NCBI GenBank assembly: GCA_017997515.1
Contig: JAGOEY010000013.1
Location: 1 to 17,992, forward strand
Origin: Burkholderiaceae bacterium
GTDB taxonomy: Bacteria > Pseudomonadota > Gammaproteobacteria > Burkholderiales > Burkholderiaceae
Direction of reading: 5' to 3'
DNA: 17,992 nt
Below are positions 7,854-14,301 of the stretch, piece by piece. The notes under the pieces were generated by a model. That model searched no databases. It saw only the letters and a program-made list of their open reading frames with translations, and was not told the origin of the DNA. A program made the position numbers and the translations under genes. Within the stretch, counting starts at the first letter, position 1. Each line of letters starts with the position of its first letter.

Positions 7854-8645
7854 ATGCATGATTTGGCGTTTGTTTTTGCGGGTTTTGTGGTCGGGGTGAT
7901 CGTGGGGCTGACGGGTGTTGGCGGCGGCTCACTCATGACACCGATCCTGATTTTTTTCTTTGGCGTGAAGCCGTACCTGGCCATTGGCACCGACCTGCTG
8001 TTTGCCGCGTTCACCAAAATGGGCGGCACCATCAGTTTTGCGCGCCAGCGCATGGTGCCGTGGCGGGTGGTGGGCCAGCTGTGCCTGGGCAGTGTGCCTG
8101 CGTCTTTGTTAACCCTGTATGTGCTGCACACCGTAGGGCCCGCCAACCCCAAAGTGCAGGCCATCATGACCAGCACGCTGGGTGTGGCGCTGCTGCTGAC
8201 GGCGGCCGCTACCCTGTACAAAGCCGTACGCGGCAAACAGTTGCCACGCGCTGTGGCCGAAGGCCAGCTGGACGCCGCGCTGCGGCCCCGCCACTGGAGC
8301 CTGCCGCTGCTGTTTGGCGCGGTGATTGGCACGCTGGTCACACTCACCTCGGTGGGTGCGGGTGCCATTGGTGTCACCGTGCTGCTGCTGCTCTACCCGC
8401 TGCTGCCGCTGCACCGCATCATTGCCGCCGACGTGGCCTATGCCGTGCCGCTGACCCTGGTGGCAGGCCTGGGCCATGCGTCACTCGGCTCGGTGGACTG
8501 GGCGCTGCTGCTCAAGCTGCTGGCCGGGTCGATTCCCGGCATCTGGCTGGGCTCGCGCCTCACCGCCAAATCGCCCGAGCGGCTGGTACGCTCGCTGCTT
8601 TCCGTTTTGCTGGCCTATGCAGGTGCCAAGCTGATAACCATTTGA
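7854..8645 (+). CDS. TauE/SafE (TSUP) family membrane transporter
   Basis: A 263-residue polytopic inner-membrane protein of the TSUP family, which moves sulfite, sulfonates or related anions. It has about eight hydrophobic segments in two similar halves. The first half starts with FAGFVVGVIVGLTGVGGGSLMTPILIFFFG and the second with LFGAVIGTLVTLTSVGAGAIGVTVLLLLYPLLP, the paired glycine-rich family motif. The start at the ATG of MHDLAFVFAG is preferred because a good -10 lies just upstream; an in-frame ATG 30 bp earlier would add ten polar residues. The neighbouring sulfate-reduction genes suggest sulfite export (relief of sulfite toxicity) or sulfate/sulfite uptake. Direction and substrate cannot be decided from sequence. 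Confidence 0.88.
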   Translation: MHDLAFVFAGFVVGVIVGLTGVGGGSLMTPILIFFFGVKPYLAIGTDLLFAAFTKMGGTISFARQRMVPWRVVGQLCLGSVPASLLTLYVLHTVGPANPKVQAIMTSTLGVALLLTAAATLYKAVRGKQLPRAVAEGQLDAALRPRHWSLPLLFGAVIGTLVTLTSVGAGAIGVTVLLLLYPLLPLHRIIAADVAYAVPLTLVAGLGHASLGSVDWALLLKLLAGSIPGIWLGSRLTAKSPERLVRSLLSVLLAYAGAKLITI

Positions 8646-8707
8646 ATCGACTCACGAACCCGCGCAAAAACAAATTCCCCTGAAAAGCGCTCGCTCTTAC
8701 ACCAGAG

Positions 8708-8791
8708 ATACCGCGGAACTGGCTTTGCCAGGCCGCTGGTATCGCCCCCTGCAAGGGGGTTGGCGAGAGCGGCAGCGAAGCCTGGGGGTAT
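8708..8791 (+). repeat. structured dispersed intergenic repeat, copy 2
   Basis: An 84-nt second copy of the element at 4231-4323, in the gap before cysI. Helices: CTGGC-TTT-GCCAG (8719-8731), CCCCC-TGCAA-GGGGG (8745-8759), GCCGCT (8732-8737) with AGCGGC (8768-8773), and outer helix ATACC (8708-8712) with GGTAT (8787-8791). The outer pair differs from copy 1 (ACACC/GGTGT) by a compensatory change on both arms. The right end is only 15 nt before the cysI ATG. The rest of the 161-bp gap (8646-8707) shows nothing I can name. Confidence 0.8.
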
Positions 8792-8806
8792 ACCTAAATT
8801 TCTACG

Positions 8807-10597
8807 ATGTACCAATACACAGAATTCGACACACAGTTCGTCAAACTGCGCGCCGCCCAGTACCGCGACCAGCTGGAGCGCTGGCAAGGCGGCACGCTGG
8901 CGGAAGATGAATTCCGCCCACTGCGGCTGCAAAACGGCTGGTACGTCCAGCGCTTCGCACCTATGCTGCGGGTGGCCGTGCCGTATGGCGAGCTGAACAG
9001 CGCCCAGCTGCGGGTGCTGGCCACCATCGCCCGCGACTACGACCAGAAAGACGCCCACGACCTGACCAAGGCCAACCCGGGCCTGAGCGACCTGACCAGC
9101 CTGCCCAGCGCCTGCGCGCACTTCACCACGCGCCAGAACGTGCAGTACAACTGGATTCCGCTGGACAAAAGCGCCGATGTGATGGATCTGCTGGCCAGCG
9201 TGCACCTGCACGGCATCCAGACCAGCGGCAACTGCATCCGCAACACCACCAGCGACGAGCGCGCCGGTATTGCGGCCGACGAGGTGGCCGACCCACGGCC
9301 GCTGGCAGAAATCATCCGCCAGTGGAGCACGTTGCACCCCGAGTTCGCGTTCCTGCCACGCAAGTTCAAGATCGCCATCGTGGGCGCCACGGACGACCGC
9401 GCCGCCACCGCCTGGCACGACGTGGGTCTGCATGTGCTGAAGAACGAGGCCGGTGACATCGGCCTGCGTGTGATGGTGGGGGGTGGCATGGGCCGCACAC
9501 CCATCGTCGGCACGGTTATCCGCGAGTTTTTGCCGTGGGACCAGATCCTGAACTACCTCGAAGCTGTGGTGCGTGTGTACAACCGCTGGGGCCGCCGTGA
9601 CAACATCTACAAGGCGCGTATCAAGATTCTGGTGAAGGCCGAAGGCCAACGCTATATCGACGAGGTCGAAGCCGAATACCAGCAGATCCTGACGCAAGAC
9701 GGTGGCCCGCACACCATCGCCCAGGCCGAACTCGACCGCGTCAGCGCCAGCTTTGTGCCGCCTGCCAGCCGTGTGGGCGCCCTGCCCGCGTTGGCCAACC
9801 CGGTCGCCGCACCTGTTGACGACAAGGAATACACCCGCTGGCTGAAGCAGAACGTGGCCGCGCACCGCAACCCCTTGCTGCGCGCCGTCACGCTGTCGTT
9901 CAAACGCCTGGGTTATTCGCCCGGTGACGCCACCGGCGACCAGTTGGACGCCGCAGCAGCCCTGGCCGACAAATACAGCGCCGGTGAAGCCCGTGTCACC
10001 CATGACCAGAACCTGGTGCTGCCCTGGGTGCGTGCCGACGAGTTGCCTGCCGTGTATGCCGAAGCCAAAGCCCTGGGCCTGGCCCGCGCCAACATCCGCC
10101 TGCTGACCGACATGATCGTCTGCCCCGGCGGCGACTTCTGCGCGCTGGCCAACGCCCGTTCGCTGCCGATTTCCGAGGCCATCAGCCAGCGTTACCAGGA
10201 CCTGGACGAGCTGTTTGACCTGGGCGAGATCGATGTGCACATGAGCGGTTGCATCAACTCCTGCGGCCACCACCACAGCGCCCACATCGGCATTCTGGGC
10301 GTCGACAAAGACGGCCAGGAGTGGTACCAGATCACGCTGGCCGGCTCGGACGGCTCCAACCTGTCCGGCCCCGCCATTGCGGGCAAGGTGGTCGGCCCGT
10401 CGTTCAGCGCAGCCGAAGTGCCCGAAGTGATTGAGGCGGTGCTCGACACCTACCGCACCCACCGCAATGTGGTGGACGGCAAGACCGAAAACTTCATCGA
10501 CACGCTGCGTCGCGTCGGCCAAGACCCGTTCAAACTTGCCGCCAACGCCGCCCGCACCAGCACCGCCCGTGCGCCCCGCGTTGCCGCCGAAGCCTGA
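8807..10597 (+). CDS. cysI: assimilatory sulfite reductase, siroheme/4Fe-4S hemoprotein (nitrite/sulfite reductase family)
   Basis: A 596-residue siroheme and [4Fe-4S] enzyme for the six-electron reduction of sulfite to sulfide. The cluster/siroheme ligands are clear: C439-x5-C445 (CPGGDFC) and C482-x3-C486 (CINSC, in SGCINSCGHHH). The N-terminal ferredoxin-like half-domain contains SLPSACAHFTTRQNVQYNWIPL, GNCIRNTTSDERAG and the MVGGGMGRTP loop. Nitrite reductase is the main alternative, but position upstream of DUF934-cysH-cysD-cysN fixes sulfite as the likely substrate. No cysJ is present, so ferredoxin (fdxA, downstream) is the likely donor. No Shine-Dalgarno is visible before the ATG; a structured repeat ends 15 nt upstream. 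Confidence 0.94.
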   Translation: MYQYTEFDTQFVKLRAAQYRDQLERWQGGTLAEDEFRPLRLQNGWYVQRFAPMLRVAVPYGELNSAQLRVLATIARDYDQKDAHDLTKANPGLSDLTSLPSACAHFTTRQNVQYNWIPLDKSADVMDLLASVHLHGIQTSGNCIRNTTSDERAGIAADEVADPRPLAEIIRQWSTLHPEFAFLPRKFKIAIVGATDDRAATAWHDVGLHVLKNEAGDIGLRVMVGGGMGRTPIVGTVIREFLPWDQILNYLEAVVRVYNRWGRRDNIYKARIKILVKAEGQRYIDEVEAEYQQILTQDGGPHTIAQAELDRVSASFVPPASRVGALPALANPVAAPVDDKEYTRWLKQNVAAHRNPLLRAVTLSFKRLGYSPGDATGDQLDAAAALADKYSAGEARVTHDQNLVLPWVRADELPAVYAEAKALGLARANIRLLTDMIVCPGGDFCALANARSLPISEAISQRYQDLDELFDLGEIDVHMSGCINSCGHHHSAHIGILGVDKDGQEWYQITLAGSDGSNLSGPAIAGKVVGPSFSAAEVPEVIEAVLDTYRTHRNVVDGKTENFIDTLRRVGQDPFKLAANAARTSTARAPRVAAEA

Positions 10598-10608
10598 GAG
10601 TAATGACT

Positions 10609-11001
10609 ATGAAAATAATAGCTGCTACCGCACACACCGCCTGCGCAGAAGGCCAAAAAGACCAAGTATCTTTGGCCAACGACGCCGACCCGCGCTTGCT
10701 GGACTTGGCGGGCGTGACCCGTATCGACCTGCACTTTCCCAAGTTCACCGACGGCCGCGCCTACAGCCAGGCCTTCCTGCTGCGCCGCCGCCTGGGCTAC
10801 ACCGGCGAAATCCGCGCCACCGGCGACGTGCTGATCGACCAGCTGGTGCAGATGCAGCGCAGCGGCTTCACCGTGGCCGTGCTCAAAGAAGGTGTGGACG
10901 CCTCTGCCGCGCAGCGCCAGTTCGACCGCTTCCACGGCTTCTACCAAGGTGATGCCATCCACCCCGAGCCGCATTTCGTGGCAGAGCAGGCGGCCGCATG
11001 A
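10609..11001 (+). CDS. DUF934 family protein, sulfite-reduction associated
   Basis: A 130-residue protein of the DUF934 family, regularly found between cysI and cysH in proteobacteria and annotated as probably involved in sulfite reduction; its biochemical role is not established. The core RIDLHFPKFTDGRAYSQAFLLRRRLGYTGEIRATGDVLIDQLVQMQRSGF is the family signature. The start MKII is chosen because GAGAG lies 8 nt upstream; another ATG two codons earlier (10603) has the same motif too close. It begins 11 bp after cysI, and its stop overlaps the cysH start (ATGA). The first ~15 codons use two consecutive rare ATA codons and resemble a dispersed repeat, unlike the rest of the gene. Confidence 0.9.
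   Translation: MKIIAATAHTACAEGQKDQVSLANDADPRLLDLAGVTRIDLHFPKFTDGRAYSQAFLLRRRLGYTGEIRATGDVLIDQLVQMQRSGFTVAVLKEGVDASAAQRQFDRFHGFYQGDAIHPEPHFVAEQAAA
10618..10654 (+). repeat. ATAGCT-family repeat remnant inside the DUF934 gene N-terminus
   Basis: These 37 nt match the cysN-internal element (12598-12633) at 20 of the first 29 positions without gaps, sharing ATAGCT at the start, CCGCA near the middle and GCGC after the same spacing. It ends AGAAGGCC. It encodes roughly residues 4-16. The stretch before and within it (ATA ATA GCT GCT) departs from the GC-ending codon use of neighbours. Common descent is an inference from short similarity. Confidence 0.4.
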
Positions 11002-11621
11002 GCACACCCGACCTCACCCGTGTGAACACCGAGCTTGGTGGCAACGCGCAGGGCTTGGTGGAATGGGCGCTGGCCTTAAGCCAACCCGCCATCGTCACCA
11101 CCAACTTCCGCCCGTTCGAGGCCGTGATCCTGCACATGGTCACCCGCGTCAACCCCGACGTGCCCGTGGTCTGGATGGACAACGGCTACAACACCGAAGC
11201 CACCTACCGCTTCGCCGACGAAGTGACGAAACAACTCGGGCTGAACCTGCGCATCTACCTGCCACTGCGCTCACGTGCACACCGCGAAGCCGTGGACGGT
11301 GCAACACCCGCGCTGGACGACCCACGCCATGCCGCCTTCACGGCAGAGGTGAAGCTGGAGCCTTTTGCCCGCGCCCTGCGCGAGACGGCCCCCCAGGTCT
11401 GGTTCACCGCCCTGCGCGCCACCGACACCGCCGTGCGTGCACAGATGGATCCGGTGAGCGTGAACCCCGACGGACTGATCAAGGTTGCACCCCTGCTGCA
11501 CTGGTCGTCCAAAGACCTGCACGACTACTGCGTGCAACACGGCCTGCCCAACAACTTCGACTACGTGGACCCCACCAAGGGTGAAGACAACCGCGAGTGC
11601 GGATTACATCTGGCCCACTGA
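10998..11621 (+). CDS. cysH: phosphoadenylyl/adenylyl-sulfate reductase family protein, lacking Fe-S cysteines
   Basis: A 207-residue PAPS/APS reductase (adenine nucleotide alpha hydrolase fold) that reduces activated sulfate to sulfite with thioredoxin or glutaredoxin. VVWMDNGYNTEATYRFADEV, VWFTALRATDTAVRAQM and LLHWSSKDLHDYCVQHGLP are CysH landmarks, and the catalytic cysteine is in the C-terminal RECGLH (Cys201). Only two cysteines exist (178 and 201), so the CC...CxxC cluster ligands of APS reductases are absent. Compared with E. coli CysH (244 aa), about 20-25 residues just before the catalytic cysteine are missing. The nucleotide-binding loop (TTNFRPFEA) is also unusual. The start overlaps the previous stop (ATGA). 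Whether it uses PAPS or APS is unclear; no cysC kinase is in the window. Confidence 0.88.
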   Translation: MSTPDLTRVNTELGGNAQGLVEWALALSQPAIVTTNFRPFEAVILHMVTRVNPDVPVVWMDNGYNTEATYRFADEVTKQLGLNLRIYLPLRSRAHREAVDGATPALDDPRHAAFTAEVKLEPFARALRETAPQVWFTALRATDTAVRAQMDPVSVNPDGLIKVAPLLHWSSKDLHDYCVQHGLPNNFDYVDPTKGEDNRECGLHLAH

Positions 11622-11635
11622 ATACTGACCGCCCC

Positions 11636-12580
11636 ATGAACGCCCATACTGATCCCGCCTTGTTGCAATCTGCCGAACACCACCTGAGCAACGCCCACCT
11701 GGATGCGCTGGAAGAAGAAACCATCTTCATCCTGCGCGAAGTGGCCGCCGTGTTCGAGCGCCCTACCCTGCTGTTCTCCGGCGGCAAGGATTCGCTGGTG
11801 CTGCTGAAATGCGCTGAAAAAGCCTTCGGCGCGGGCCGTATTCCGTACCCGCTGCTGATGATCGACACCGGCCACAACTTCCATGAAGTGACCGATTTCC
11901 GCGACTTCCGCGCGAAGGAACTGGGTGCTGAGCTGATCGTGCGCAACGTCGAAGATTCAATGAAGCGCGGCACGGTGCGCCTGGCCCACCCCGGCGAGAG
12001 CCGCAACGTGCACCAGTCGGTCACGCTGCTCGAAGCCATCGAAGAATTCCGCTTTGACGCACTCATTGGTGGCGCCCGCCGCGATGAAGAAAAGGCCCGC
12101 GCCAAGGAACGCATCTTTTCGCACCGCGACAGCTTCGGCCAGTGGCAGCCCAAGGCCCAGCGCCCCGAGCTGTGGACGCTGTTCAACACCCGCCTGCAGC
12201 CTGGCGAACATTTCCGTGTGTTCCCCATCAGCAACTGGACCGAACTGGACGTCTGGCAGTACATCGAACGCGAGCAAATCGCCCTGCCCTCGCTGTACTA
12301 CACCCACCAACGCGAAGTGGTAGAGCGCAAAGGCCTGCTGGTGCCGGTGACCGAGCTGACCCCGCTCAAGCCCGGCGAAACCGCCGAATTCCGCGACGTG
12401 CGTTTCCGCACCGTGGGTGACATCACCTGCACCTGCCCCGTGGAAAGTGACGCCGCCACCGCCGCCGACATCGTGATCGAAACCCTGGCCGCCGACGTGA
12501 GTGAACGTGGTGCGACCCGTATGGACGACAAGACTTCTGAAGCGTCCATGGAAAAACGTAAAAAAGACGGATACTTCTGA
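11636..12580 (+). CDS. cysD: sulfate adenylyltransferase subunit 2
   Basis: A 314-residue ATP sulfurylase catalytic subunit, which forms APS from ATP and sulfate; CysN supplies GTP-hydrolysis energy. The PP-loop SGGKDS is at residues 48-53 in TLLFSGGKDSLVLLKCAEKAF. Other landmarks are LMIDTGHNFHEVTDFRD, IGGARRDEEKARAKERIFS and the C-terminal tail MEKRKKDGYF. E. coli CysD has 302 residues. The ATG 14 bp after cysH is chosen; a GTG further upstream in the same frame lies inside cysH. There is no clear Shine-Dalgarno, so translational coupling to cysH is likely. Its stop overlaps the cysN start. Confidence 0.97.
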   Translation: MNAHTDPALLQSAEHHLSNAHLDALEEETIFILREVAAVFERPTLLFSGGKDSLVLLKCAEKAFGAGRIPYPLLMIDTGHNFHEVTDFRDFRAKELGAELIVRNVEDSMKRGTVRLAHPGESRNVHQSVTLLEAIEEFRFDALIGGARRDEEKARAKERIFSHRDSFGQWQPKAQRPELWTLFNTRLQPGEHFRVFPISNWTELDVWQYIEREQIALPSLYYTHQREVVERKGLLVPVTELTPLKPGETAEFRDVRFRTVGDITCTCPVESDAATAADIVIETLAADVSERGATRMDDKTSEASMEKRKKDGYF

Positions 12581-13881
12581 TGACCGCTACTACTTCCATA
12601 GCTACTCCCGCAGGTTCCACGGGCGCTACAGCCCTGTCAGCCTTGAAATTCATCACCTGCGGCAGCGTAGATGACGGCAAAAGCACCCTGATTGGCCGCC
12701 TGCTGGTGGACACCAAAGCCGTGCTGCAAGACCACCTGGCAGGCGTGCAGCGCCAAGGTGAAACCGACCTCGCCCTGCTCACCGACGGCCTCTCCGCCGA
12801 GCGCGAGCAAGGCATCACCATCGACGTGGCTTACCGCTACTTCAACACCGAGACGCGCAAGTTCATCATCGGTGACGCGCCCGGCCACGAGCAGTACACC
12901 CGCAACATGGTCACTGCCGCCAGCAGCGCCGACGCCGCAGTGGTGCTGGTCGATGCGACCAAACTCGACTGGAAGAACCCCGCGCTGGAGCTGCTGCCCC
13001 AGACCCGTCGCCATTCGCTGCTGGTCAACCTGCTGCGTGTCACCTCGCTGGTGTTTGCGGTGAACAAACTGGACGCGGTGGAAGACCCGGCGCTGGCGTT
13101 TGCCCACATCAGTGCCGCGCTGGCCACGTTTGCCGAAGCCGGTGGTATCCCCGTGAAGGCCACGGTGCCCGTGTCGGCCCTCAAAGGCTGGAACGTGGTG
13201 GACCCACACGCCGGCTGGGCGGGCTACAACGGCCCGAGCCTGCTCGAAATTCTGGAACAGCTGCCCGCCACACCCGCCGATGTGGCCCAGCCGTTTGCGT
13301 TCCCCGTGCAGTGGGTTGAAAAATTCTCGTCCAGCAGCGACACCTCCCAGGGCCGCCGCGTTTTCTGGGGCCGTGTGGCCACCGGCAGCGTGCAGCCTGG
13401 CCAAGACGTCACTGTACTGCCCAGCGGCCAGAGCGCCAAGGTGGCCCAGGTGCTGGACCATGCCCGCACCCCGGGCACGGTCGAGGCCAGCCACAGCGCA
13501 GGCATCGTGCTGGACCGCGAAGTGGACGTGTCGCGTGGCGACTGGCTGCTGGCCCCCGGCGCGCTGCAAGCCAGCCGCACCCTGCAGGCCACCGTCGCCT
13601 GGCTGGACGACGAACCGCTGGTCGCAGGCCGCGCCTACTGGGCGTTACATGGCCACCGCTGGGTCAAGGCGAAGGTGCAGCGCATCGTGCACCGCCTGAA
13701 CATCAACACCCTGGCCGAAGAAGAGGCCACCGAGCTGCCTGCCAACGCCATCGGCCATGTCGAGCTGGCGCTGCAAGAGCCCGTGGCCACGCTGCCTTTT
13801 GCACAGGCGCGGGCGCTGGGGTCGATGATTCTGGTGGACACGGCAAGCCACAAGACCTCGGGGGCGGTGCTGGTACGTTGA
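12580..13881 (+). CDS. cysN: sulfate adenylyltransferase subunit 1 (GTPase)
   Basis: A 433-residue EF-Tu-like GTPase that couples GTP hydrolysis to APS synthesis by CysD. G1 is GSVDDGKST (residues 28-36), followed by switch region EREQGITIDVAYRYF, G3 DAPGHEQ (from residue 99) and G4 NKLD (162-165). Beta-barrel domains follow from about residue 245 (FAFPVQWVEKF). It is shorter than E. coli CysN (475 aa) and has no CysC kinase fusion. The start overlaps the cysD stop (TGATG), indicating coupled translation. The leader MTATTSIATPAGSTGATALSA before the conserved ALKFITCGSVDDGKST is low-complexity, has a rare ATA codon, and resembles a dispersed repeat. Confidence 0.97.
   Translation: MTATTSIATPAGSTGATALSALKFITCGSVDDGKSTLIGRLLVDTKAVLQDHLAGVQRQGETDLALLTDGLSAEREQGITIDVAYRYFNTETRKFIIGDAPGHEQYTRNMVTAASSADAAVVLVDATKLDWKNPALELLPQTRRHSLLVNLLRVTSLVFAVNKLDAVEDPALAFAHISAALATFAEAGGIPVKATVPVSALKGWNVVDPHAGWAGYNGPSLLEILEQLPATPADVAQPFAFPVQWVEKFSSSSDTSQGRRVFWGRVATGSVQPGQDVTVLPSGQSAKVAQVLDHARTPGTVEASHSAGIVLDREVDVSRGDWLLAPGALQASRTLQATVAWLDDEPLVAGRAYWALHGHRWVKAKVQRIVHRLNINTLAEEEATELPANAIGHVELALQEPVATLPFAQARALGSMILVDTASHKTSGAVLVR
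12598..12633 (+). repeat. ATAGCT-family repeat remnant inside the cysN N-terminus
   Basis: These 36 nt match the intergenic element after mnmC (7707-7672, minus strand) at 22 of 36 ungapped positions, including ATAGCT, a seven-base run CGCAGGT, and GCGC at identical spacing. It codes for part of the non-conserved CysN leader (about residues 7-18). The leader is just upstream of the GTPase fold, where an insertion would be tolerated. Confidence 0.45.
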
Positions 13882-13912
13882 TGCGACGCAAGGCATGCAC
13901 CAGAAAAGCCCA

Positions 13913-13918
13913 TAAAAT
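13913..13918 (+). promoter_or_regulatory. candidate -10 element of fdxA
   Basis: TAAAAT lies about 40 bp upstream of the fdxA start, in the 76-bp gap after cysN. No good -35 is seen at the expected distance, so an activator or readthrough from cysN may contribute. The leader ends in a triple AAAACC direct repeat (about 13939-13956) directly before the ATG and has no purine-rich Shine-Dalgarno. Confidence 0.3.
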
Positions 13919-13957
13919 CAAGGGTAATCCCCGACCTGAAAACCAAAACCAAAACCA

Positions 13958-14281
13958 ATGACCCACGTCGTTTCCGAAAACTGCATCAAGTGCAAATACA
14001 CCGACTGCGTCGATGTGTGCCCTGTGGACTGCTTCCGCGAAGGCCCGAACTTCCTCGTGATTGACCCGGACGAGTGCATCGACTGCGCCGTGTGTATCCC
14101 CGAGTGCCCCGCCAACGCGATCTTTGCCGAAGAAGACCTGCCTGCCGACCAGTTGGCCTTCATCAAGCTCAACGCCGAGTTGTCACCCCAGTTCAAAAGC
14201 ATCACCAAACGCAAAGCAGCGCTGCCCGATGCCGACTACTGGAACGGCAAGGCTGGCAAGCTGGCCCAGCTCGAAAAGTAA
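13958..14281 (+). CDS. fdxA: 7Fe ferredoxin ([3Fe-4S][4Fe-4S])
   Basis: A 107-residue ferredoxin of the Azotobacter FdI type, a small cytoplasmic electron carrier. Cysteines at 9, 17 and 50 fit the 3Fe-4S cluster. Those at 21, 40, 43 and 46 ([11 protein letters not shown]) fit the 4Fe-4S cluster, exactly one residue offset from Azotobacter FdI. The C-terminal half (about 60-107: [32 protein letters not shown]) is the usual FdxA extension. It follows cysN after 76 bp and precedes a ferredoxin reductase by 20 bp on the same strand. Inference: it carries electrons to the CysJ-less sulfite reductase CysI. Confidence 0.97.
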   Translation: MTHVVSENCIKCKYTDCVDVCPVDCFREGPNFLVIDPDECIDCAVCIPECPANAIFAEEDLPADQLAFIKLNAELSPQFKSITKRKAALPDADYWNGKAGKLAQLEK

Positions 14282-14301
14282 GCCCAAGACTGAACCCAGT
14301 G

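Noticed and set aside
8615..10522. A 635-codon open frame on the minus strand opposite cysI
   Set aside because: It is antisense to an unmistakable CysI with conserved cysteines. The translation is Gly/Val/His-rich with no family motif, typical of the complement of a GC-rich gene.
14074..14301. Upstream extension of the ferredoxin reductase frame to an ATG inside fdxA
   Set aside because: It overlaps almost all of the second half of fdxA, whose seven cluster cysteines and C-terminal extension are intact.
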